From NCBI GenBank assembly GCA_002280875.1, contig NCEV01000059.1:1-39859 (forward strand): a DNA stretch of 39,859 bases, written 5' to 3'. This document shows positions 33,015-39,859 of the stretch, piece after piece. The position numbers and the translations under genes were made by a program. The stretch's first letter is position 1. The number at the start of each line of letters is the position of its first letter. The notes below the pieces were generated by a model, which had not been told where the DNA came from, did not search any database, and worked only from the letters and a program-made list of their open reading frames with translations. This DNA is from Caulobacter sp. 32-67-35 (lineage in GTDB: Bacteria; Pseudomonadota; Alphaproteobacteria; Caulobacterales; Caulobacteraceae).

Positions 33015-33853
33015 GCCTGGGTTCCGCGCGTGAACACGGTGTCGCCGGGCAGGATCTCGGCGATGCCGATGTCGCTGGCGCCCTCCAGACGATCATAGAT
33101 CGGCGCGAAGTCCTGCAGTGTGACCGCCTGCAGGGTCTGAATCGAGTCGATGACGAAATAGGCCTGCTGGAAGTCGTCGATCCGGTAGGGCGTGCGCATC
33201 ACCCGCTCCAGGTCGAAACCGATGCGGTTGGGGGAGGGATCGTCCAGGGCGAAGATCGACTCGGCCCGCGACGAGACGATGCCGGCGCCGTAGATCCGCA
33301 GGCCCTGAGGCGTCTGCATCAGGCCAAACTCGACCGTGTACCAGTAGAGGCGGGCGAGATTGGCCAGGCGGCCCAGCTCCAGCGCCCGCTGCCCGCCCTG
33401 ACCATAGGCCTGCATGTAGTCGGCGAAGACCGGGTCAGTCAGCATCGGCACGTGGCCGAAGACGTCGTGGAAGATGTCGGGTTCCTGCAGGTAGTCCAAC
33501 TCATCGGGCTTGCGGATGAACTGGCCCGCGGGGAAGCGGCGGTTGGCCAGATGGTCGAAGAACACGTCGTCGGGCACCAGGCCCGGCACGGCGACCACGC
33601 TCCAGCCGGTCAGGCGCGCAAGCTCTTCGTTGATCCGCCTGAAATCGGGGATGCCGGAGCGATGCAGGTCCAGGGCGTCGAGACCGCGCAGGAAGGCGTC
33701 GCAGGCGCGGCCCGGCAGCATGGCGGTCTGGCGCTCATAGAGCGTGATCCAGACGTCGTGTTCGGCCCGGGAATAGCTTTCCCAGCCCTGATCTATGGTC
33801 CAGTCCGCCCGGGCTCCGGGCGGTGGCGAGGTGGTAAAACCGTCAGCGCTCAT
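32972..33853 (-). CDS. phhA: Phenylalanine-4-hydroxylase
   Basis: 293 residues. Converts phenylalanine to tyrosine using tetrahydrobiopterin and oxygen at a mononuclear iron. The iron ligands are His129 and His134 (FHDVFGHVP) and Glu175 (YWYTVEFGL). Other family marks are TGWSVVAVPGLVPDDVFF, FPAGQFIRKPDELDYLQEPD and YGAGIVSSRAES. It is an N-terminally compact bacterial form without the regulatory ACT domain. ATG 33853 lacks a clear Shine-Dalgarno. It lies 81 bp after hspQ on the same strand and may have its own promoter. Its 3' end overlaps the converging acyltransferase gene by 43 bp. Family call is certain. Confidence 0.96.
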   Translation of the reverse strand: MSADGFTTSPPPGARADWTIDQGWESYSRAEHDVWITLYERQTAMLPGRACDAFLRGLDALDLHRSGIPDFRRINEELARLTGWSVVAVPGLVPDDVFFDHLANRRFPAGQFIRKPDELDYLQEPDIFHDVFGHVPMLTDPVFADYMQAYGQGGQRALELGRLANLARLYWYTVEFGLMQTPQGLRIYGAGIVSSRAESIFALDDPSPNRIGFDLERVMRTPYRIDDFQQAYFVIDSIQTLQAVTLQDFAPIYDRLEGASDIGIAEILPGDTVFTRGTQAYAGAGGRLASARG

Positions 33854-33934
33854 GCAACGACGCTACGCCCCGTTCGGCGCAAATATCGTCCGGAATTTAC
33901 CCTTAAACCGGTGTTTTCTGGAGAGGCCGTGCGC

Positions 33935-34264
33935 CTAGTGCGAAATCCGGGGTCGAAGCTTGTAGGCGCCGTGATCGAAGGACTCGAAGATCACCGCCGT
34001 TTGCGGATGCTGCACCGGCTCGCCGGTCTCGTCAGCCAGCAGGTTCTGCTCCGACACATAGGCGACATAGGTGTTTTCGTCGTTCTCGGCCAGCAGGTGA
34101 TAGAACGGCTGGTCCTTGATCGGCCGGATGTCCTCCGGGATCGATTCCCACCACTCGTCGGTGTTGGCGAACACGGGGTCGACGTCGAACACCACCCCCC
34201 GAAACGGGAAGATCCGGTGCTTGACCACCTGGCCGATCGCGAATTTGGCGAATCTCGAATTCAT
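33935..34264 (-). CDS. hspQ: Heat shock protein HspQ (YccV-like, hemimethylated-DNA-binding domain)
   Basis: 109 residues from ATG 34264; an upstream open extension to 34420 is unlike the family and was discarded. The sequence MNSRFAKFAIGQVVKHRIFPFRGVVFDVDPVFANTDEWW and QPFYHLLAENDENTYVAYVSEQNLL (each read in part) is the compact beta-barrel of HspQ/YccV. In E. coli HspQ binds hemimethylated DNA, affects DnaA stability and stimulates Lon. In a GANTC-methylating organism a hemimethylation-sensing role would be of interest, but nothing here proves it. It is divergent from the ppx/gppA gene across 154 bp that contains a GAATC at 34294. No sigma-32-type promoter could be recognised with confidence. 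Confidence 0.9.
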   Translation of the reverse strand: MNSRFAKFAIGQVVKHRIFPFRGVVFDVDPVFANTDEWWESIPEDIRPIKDQPFYHLLAENDENTYVAYVSEQNLLADETGEPVQHPQTAVIFESFDHGAYKLRPRISH

Positions 34265-34418
34265 GCGGTTAAAGATAACAGGCTCACCTGACTGAATCCT
34301 GAACGTAGAATTCCGCAGACGGATAACAAGGCTTCCGCCCGTCGCCGTCGCGTTGCTATGCTCTGTCTCGAAGTGAGGCGTCGTGATTTGCGGCGTCTGC
34401 GAGACAGGTGGAAAGACC

Positions 34419-35546
34419 ATGTCGGAGGCGCTGCGTGCGCCCGGCGTCCCAATTTCTCCTCGTGAGGAGATCGGGCGGCGCCGGCGGCCGCCCAGCGAGC
34501 AGTCGTGTTATGCGGCGCTCGATCTGGGCACCAATAATTGTCGCCTCCTGGTGGCGACGCCGTCTCCGCGCGGGTTCCGCGTCGTCGAGGCCTATTCTCG
34601 CATCGTACGTCTGGGCGAAGGCCTCTCGCAGACGGGCATGCTGTCCGATGCGGCCATGGATCGTTCCATGGCGGCCTTGAAGGTCTGCGCCGAGAAGATC
34701 CGCCGCCGCAAGGCCATCAAGATCAAGGCCGTCGCCACCCAGGCCTGTCGCGGCGCCGACAATGGCGCGGCCTTCGTGCAACGCGTGGCCGAAGAGACGG
34801 GGCTGCGCCTGCAGATCATCACGCCGCGTGAAGAAGCCCAGCTCTCCGTGGCCGGCTGCATGAGCCTGTTTGATCGCAACGCCGACGCTGCGCTGGTGGT
34901 GGATGTGGGGGGCGGTTCGACCGAGTTGTCCTGGGTCGACCTGAAGGGCGGGGGGCTGGACGCCAAGCCGCGGCAGTTCGCCGCCTGGAAGCTGCCGATC
35001 AGGGCCTGGCTGTCGATCCCGGTGGGAGTCGTCACCCTGGCCGAACGCTTTCCCGAGGGCGAGCGGGCCGAGGCGGGCTGGTTCCGGGCAATGGTCGACG
35101 ACGTCAAGGCGCGGATCGAGGCCTTTCCCCATGCCGAGCCGATGCGGGAGCTATTTGAACAGGACCGGGCGCATCTGGTCGGCACCTCGGGCGCGATCAC
35201 CAGCCTGGCCGGCCTGCACCTGGGCCTCCAACGCTATGATCGCAATGTGGTCGATGGGCTGTGGATGGAGCGCAAGGATTGCGAAGCCGCCGCTGACCGC
35301 CTGCTGGGCCTGACCGCCGCCGAACGGGCGCTGGAGCCGTGTATCGGGGCCGATCGTGCGGATCTGGTCCTAGCCGGCGCGGCGATTCTTCAGGCTGTTC
35401 AGGAGCTTTGGCCGTGTTCGCGCGTGCGTGTGGCCGATCGAGGGCTTAGAGAGGGACTTCTGATGTCCCTGATGTCCGAACAGCAGCGCCGCCCGCGTCG
35501 GCGACGCCGTGGCGGCGCGTCCAAGTCCAAACCGGTGTCCGAATGA
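34419..35546 (+). CDS. Ppx/GppA-family phosphatase
   Basis: 375 residues from ATG 34419 (an in-frame GTG at 34383 would add a poor N-terminus). The actin-like ATPase fold shows the first phosphate loop YAALDLGTNNCRLLVA, the segment YSRIVRLGEGLSQTG, the catalytic region with TPREEAQLSVAG, and the second phosphate loop ALVVDVGGGSTELSW. The family hydrolyses exopolyphosphate or pppGpp; the two activities cannot be told apart by motif alone. The C-terminal tail is Arg/Lys-rich (QQRRPRRRRRGGASKSK). The N-terminal ~40 residues before the fold are basic and poorly conserved. The stop overlaps the rlmE start (ATGA). Confidence 0.92.
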   Translation: MSEALRAPGVPISPREEIGRRRRPPSEQSCYAALDLGTNNCRLLVATPSPRGFRVVEAYSRIVRLGEGLSQTGMLSDAAMDRSMAALKVCAEKIRRRKAIKIKAVATQACRGADNGAAFVQRVAEETGLRLQIITPREEAQLSVAGCMSLFDRNADAALVVDVGGGSTELSWVDLKGGGLDAKPRQFAAWKLPIRAWLSIPVGVVTLAERFPEGERAEAGWFRAMVDDVKARIEAFPHAEPMRELFEQDRAHLVGTSGAITSLAGLHLGLQRYDRNVVDGLWMERKDCEAAADRLLGLTAAERALEPCIGADRADLVLAGAAILQAVQELWPCSRVRVADRGLREGLLMSLMSEQQRRPRRRRRGGASKSKPVSE

Positions 35547-36253
35547 CCGACGAAGAACCGCCCCGCAAGCGCATGGTCAAGCCGCCGGCCGGTGGCACTG
35601 ACGCGGGCCGCACCAAGCCCGCGCGGCTGAAAAAGACCTATGGCCGCACCACCTCGCAGCAGGCGTGGCTGGAGCGGCAGATCAACGACCCGTTCTCGGC
35701 CAAGGCCCGCGCCATGGGCTATCGCAGCCGCGCGGCCTTCAAGATCAGCGAGATCGACGAGAAGTTCGGCTTCTTCAAGAAGGGCGTTCGCGTCATCGAC
35801 CTGGGCTGCGCTCCCGGCGGCTGGCTGCAGATCGCGGTCGAGCGCGGCGTGACCCAACTGGTCGGCGTCGACCTGCTGCCGGTCGATCCCGTCGAGCCCG
35901 CCCACATCCTGGAGATGGACTTCACCGACGACGCCTGTCCGCCCAAGCTGATCGAGCTGCTGGGCGGCGCGCCGGACGTGGTGCTGTCGGACATGGCGCC
36001 CAATACCGTCGGCCACCGCGAAACCGACCACCTGCGCATCGTCGGCCTGATCGAGATGGGCGCCGAGTTCGCCATCGAGGTGCTCAAGCCCGGCGGCGCC
36101 TTCGTGGCCAAGGCCTTCCAGGGCGGCGAGACGGCTGACGTCATCGCCCGCCTGAAGAAGAACTTCGACAAGGTCGTGCACTACAAGCCCAAGGCCAGCC
36201 GGGCGGACAGCTCCGAGGTGTTCCTGGTGGCGACGGGGTTCCGGGGGCGGTGA
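35543..36253 (+). CDS. rlmE: 23S rRNA 2'-O-ribose U2552 methyltransferase
   Basis: 236 residues. RlmE (FtsJ/RrmJ) methylates the ribose of U2552 in the A-loop of 23S rRNA, helping late 50S assembly. The catalytic K-D-K-E tetrad is visible: Lys in RAAFKISEIDE, Asp in VLSDMAPNTVGH, Lys in GAFVAKAFQGG and Glu in SSEVFLVATGF. SAM binding is at VIDLGCAPGGWLQIA. A basic ~50-residue N-terminal extension precedes the fold. It starts within the ppx/gppA stop (ATGA), so the two are co-translated. The gene ends 64 bp before vapB. Confidence is high. Confidence 0.95.
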   Translation: MTDEEPPRKRMVKPPAGGTDAGRTKPARLKKTYGRTTSQQAWLERQINDPFSAKARAMGYRSRAAFKISEIDEKFGFFKKGVRVIDLGCAPGGWLQIAVERGVTQLVGVDLLPVDPVEPAHILEMDFTDDACPPKLIELLGGAPDVVLSDMAPNTVGHRETDHLRIVGLIEMGAEFAIEVLKPGGAFVAKAFQGGETADVIARLKKNFDKVVHYKPKASRADSSEVFLVATGFRGR

Positions 36254-36271
36254 ACACGCTTGCATGGATTT

Positions 36272-36289
36272 TGGCATCATTTGATGTCA
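36272..36289. promoter_or_regulatory. Palindrome upstream of vapB, candidate autoregulatory operator
   Basis: TGGCATCA and TGATGTCA form an inverted repeat around a TT spacer, with seven of eight base pairs matching. It lies 28 bp before the vapB ATG in the 64-bp gap after rlmE, where a promoter must be if vapBC is independently expressed. VapB proteins of the ribbon-helix-helix type repress their own operon by binding such palindromes. The repeat is observed; binding is inferred. Confidence 0.5.
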
Positions 36290-36317
36290 TGATCCGTGCC
36301 TAACTAGAGGTTGCACA

Positions 36318-36511
36318 ATGCGCACCACATTGGCGCTCGATGACGAGCTGCTGGCTCGGGCGATCGATCTGACCGGGATCGAAGAGAAGACGGCGCTGGT
36401 TCGTGAGGCGCTCAACGCCCTGGTCGAACGTGAAAGCGCACGCAGGCTGGCGCGACTAGGCGGTAGCCAGCCAGATCTGAAGGCGGCTCCTCGCCGTAGG
36501 CCCCAGTCCGC

Positions 36512-36515
<4 letters not shown>
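36318..36515 (+). CDS. vapB: VapB-family antitoxin
   Basis: 65 residues, with AGAGG seven bases before the ATG. The N-terminus MRTTLALDDELLARAIDLTG is a short strand plus helix of the ribbon-helix-helix type, followed by IEEKTALVREALNALVERESARRLARLGG, the second helix and toxin-binding tail seen in one VapB subfamily. It neutralises the VapC endoribonuclease and probably represses the operon through the palindrome at 36272. It overlaps vapC by four bases (GTGA). The pair sits between rlmE and guaB, two housekeeping genes, and so looks like an inserted module. Confidence 0.92.
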
Positions 36516-38430
<1,915 letters not shown>

Positions 38431-38433
38431 ATC

Positions 38434-38829
38434 ATGCGGGTCGCCATCGAACTTCAGCTCCTCGCCATCGCGGTCCTGATCGGATTGGTCCATCTGCTGT
38501 GGGCCAGCGCCGCCGCGCAGCCGCAGCGGGGTCTGAAGTGGAATGTCGGCCCGCGCGACGAACCGGTGGTCCTGACGGGCATGGCGGGGCGTCTTGAACG
38601 CGCCTCCGCCAATTTCCGCGAGACGTTCCCGCTGTTCGCCGCCGCCGTGATCGTCACCTATCTGTCGGGCCTGATTGGTTACCTGACCGCTCATGGCGCG
38701 CTGATCTATGTGGCGGCGCGCGCGCTCTACATGCCGCTGTATGCGTTCGGCGTTCCCGTCCTGCGCAGCATCGTCTGGCTGATTTCCTTCGTCGGCATCG
38801 GGATGGTCCTCGCGGCCATGGTGGTCTGA
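38434..38829 (+). CDS. MAPEG-family membrane protein
   Basis: 131 residues with four hydrophobic segments (about 5-25, 66-84, 87-105 and 108-130), the topology of MAPEG proteins, a family that includes eicosanoid and glutathione-metabolising membrane enzymes. GRLERASANFRETFPLFAAAVIV carries the family's polar motif region at the start of the second helix. Bacterial members are mostly uncharacterised. The ATG lies three bases after the guaB stop and the next gene starts four bases after this one, so it is cotranscribed with guaB and the RNA methyltransferase gene. A link to purine metabolism is not evident. Confidence 0.88.
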   Translation: MRVAIELQLLAIAVLIGLVHLLWASAAAQPQRGLKWNVGPRDEPVVLTGMAGRLERASANFRETFPLFAAAVIVTYLSGLIGYLTAHGALIYVAARALYMPLYAFGVPVLRSIVWLISFVGIGMVLAAMVV

Positions 38830-38833
38830 GACC

Positions 38834-39859
38834 ATGCGGGACGGAGGACGGGTTTCAGCCGCGATCGAGGTTCTGGCCGAGATCGAGGCGCGGCATTTTC
38901 CCGTGAAGATGGCGCTGAAGCGCTGGGGCGAAAGCGCGCGCTATGCCGGCTCCAAGGACCGGGCCTTCGTGTCGGGCCTGGTGCTGGACGCCCTGCGTCG
39001 CAAGCGTTCGCTGGGCTTCATGATGGGTGACAGCTCCGCGCGCGGCGTGGTGCTGGGGGTTCTGGCCCATGTCTGGGGCTGGTCGCCCGAGCGCGTCGCC
39101 GAGGCGGCGGGTGAAGAGCGCGGCGCTGGCGCGCTTGCCGAAGCCGAGATCAAGGCTCTGGCCGCCCCGGCCTCGCTCGATGACGCCCCGGCGCCGGTGG
39201 CCGGCGACTATCCCGACTGGATGGAGCCCTTCCTGGCTCGCGCCCTGGGCGACACCGTTCGCGTCGAGATGGCGGCCCTGTCGCAACGGGCCCCGGTCGA
39301 CCTGCGCATCAATACCATCAAGACCGACGCCGAGCGTGGCGCAAAAGCCGTCGCGCTGATCGGCGGCGAGCCGGCCGGCGTGCTCGACACCGCCTTCCGC
39401 ATTCCCGCGCCTCAAGCGGCGGATCGCACCCCATCGGTGGAAGCGGTCCCGGCCTTCTCCAAGGGCTGGTTCGAGGTGCAGGACCTGGGCTCCCAGATCG
39501 CCGCCACCATGGCCGGCGAGATCAAGGGCAAGCAGGTCCTGGACTTCTGCGCCGGCGGCGGCGGCAAGACGCTGGCCCTGGCGGCGGCGATGAACAACAC
39601 CGGCCAGATCTTCGCCCATGACAGCGACGCGCGCCGCCTGGCCGACACGATCCGTCGCGGCCAGAGGGCGGGGGTTCGCAACCTGCAGATCCGCTCGCCG
39701 ATCGAGGCCGAGCCGCTGAAGGGTCTGGAGAGCAAGCTGGACGTCGTCTTCGTCGACGCCCCCTGCACCGGCTCGGGCACCTGGCGCCGCCATCCTGATG
39801 CGAAATGGCGTTTGTCGCCCGACCAACTGGCCAAGCGCCAGATCGAGCAGGACAGCGTG
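38834..39859 (+). CDS. RsmB/NOP-family RNA (cytosine-5) methyltransferase (3' end outside window)
   Basis: 342 codons are open from ATG 38834 to the window edge. The N-terminal ~130 residues are a reduced helical region in place of the full NusB-like domain of E. coli RsmB. The Rossmann-fold methyltransferase follows: WFEVQDLGSQIAA, the SAM-binding motif VLDFCAGGGGKTLALAAAM, the AHDSDARRL strand and the motif IV segment VFVDAPCTGSGTWRRHPD with its catalytic-region PC. The second catalytic cysteine (TC motif) would lie beyond the edge. The target is rRNA or tRNA cytosine, not decidable here. Large opposite-strand open frames across it are shadows. Confidence 0.92.
   Translation, partial: MRDGGRVSAAIEVLAEIEARHFPVKMALKRWGESARYAGSKDRAFVSGLVLDALRRKRSLGFMMGDSSARGVVLGVLAHVWGWSPERVAEAAGEERGAGALAEAEIKALAAPASLDDAPAPVAGDYPDWMEPFLARALGDTVRVEMAALSQRAPVDLRINTIKTDAERGAKAVALIGGEPAGVLDTAFRIPAPQAADRTPSVEAVPAFSKGWFEVQDLGSQIAATMAGEIKGKQVLDFCAGGGGKTLALAAAMNNTGQIFAHDSDARRLADTIRRGQRAGVRNLQIRSPIEAEPLKGLESKLDVVFVDAPCTGSGTWRRHPDAKWRLSPDQLAKRQIEQDSV

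Noticed and set aside
32702-34291. 529-codon plus-strand open frame opposite phhA and hspQ
   Set aside because: phhA and hspQ have full catalytic or family motifs on the minus strand; this frame has none.
34265-34420. N-terminal extension of hspQ
   Set aside because: The family starts at MNSRFAKF; the extension reads through the divergent promoter region.
38855-39826. 323-codon minus-strand open frame
   Set aside because: Antisense to the RsmB-type methyltransferase, which has clear SAM and PC motifs.

Overview
The window is a gene-dense, high-GC chromosomal segment of an alphaproteobacterium. I read it as a Caulobacter relative. The grounds are the gene content and order (sodC, gyrA, coaD, cyclophilins, queA-tgt, cysTWA, tamAB, an ast arginine-catabolism operon, phhA, hspQ, ppx-rlmE, guaB), frequent TTG/GTG starts, ATGA-type overlaps, and an operator close to the xylose-regulon operator of C. 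crescentus. The genus call comes from recall of gene content, not from a search. No insertion sequence, prophage or CRISPR array is visible. The only obvious accessory module is a vapBC toxin-antitoxin pair.

Layout. 1-494 (-) is the 5' part of a secreted Cu/Zn superoxide dismutase. 629-3901 (+) holds gyrA and coaD. 4014-6268 (+) has three cyclophilins in a row (two exported paralogues, one cytoplasmic), closed by a strong intrinsic terminator. 6447-7907 (+) is an exported Sde182/DUF1593 nucleoside-hydrolase-like protein under a LacI-type operator. 7944-9578 (-) encodes a membrane-anchored endonuclease/exonuclease/phosphatase-fold protein and a lipoprotein. 9703-11789 (+) is queA-tgt for queuosine in tRNA. 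11794-12444 (-) is an exported unknown. tRNA-Lys(TTT) lies at 12570-12644. 12906-15654 (+) is the sulfate importer cysTWA. 15657-19070 (-) is a three-gene circularly permuted ATP-grasp / alpha-E / transglutaminase operon. 19313-25272 (+) is tamA-tamB, for outer-membrane protein assembly. 25374-30861 (+) is an arginine succinyltransferase operon headed by an M20 hydrolase and ended by a GNAT. 30858-31775 (-) and 31791-33014 (+) are a membrane LytTR regulator and a divergent membrane acyltransferase. 32972-34264 (-) holds phhA and hspQ. 34419-36253 (+) holds ppx/gppA and rlmE. 36318-36883 (+) is vapBC. 36967-39859 (+) has guaB, a MAPEG protein and the start of an rsmB-like RNA methyltransferase.

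Most notable points. (1) Tgt is about 331 residues long. Against family sequences recalled from E. coli and Zymomonas it lacks about 40-45 internal residues, including the substrate-binding Asp of the DEC motif, and two of its three zinc cysteines are serine. (2) At least four copies of an AlgR-like LytTR box (one an exact CCGTTCGTC) are spaced at 10/21/21 bp between the LytTR gene and the acyltransferase gene. (3) A near-copy of the C. crescentus xylose operator sits just upstream of the DUF1593 gene. (4) GyrA carries Ala and Phe at the two main quinolone-contact positions. (5) The ast operon lacks astC and astE here and instead begins with an M20 amidohydrolase that could supply the desuccinylase step. 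(6) The transglutaminase of the ATP-grasp/alpha-E cluster ends in an eight-glutamine trinucleotide-repeat tail. Convergent gene pairs are packed very tightly (2-4 bp gaps, a shared CTAG stop, a 43-bp overlap), usually with no visible terminator.
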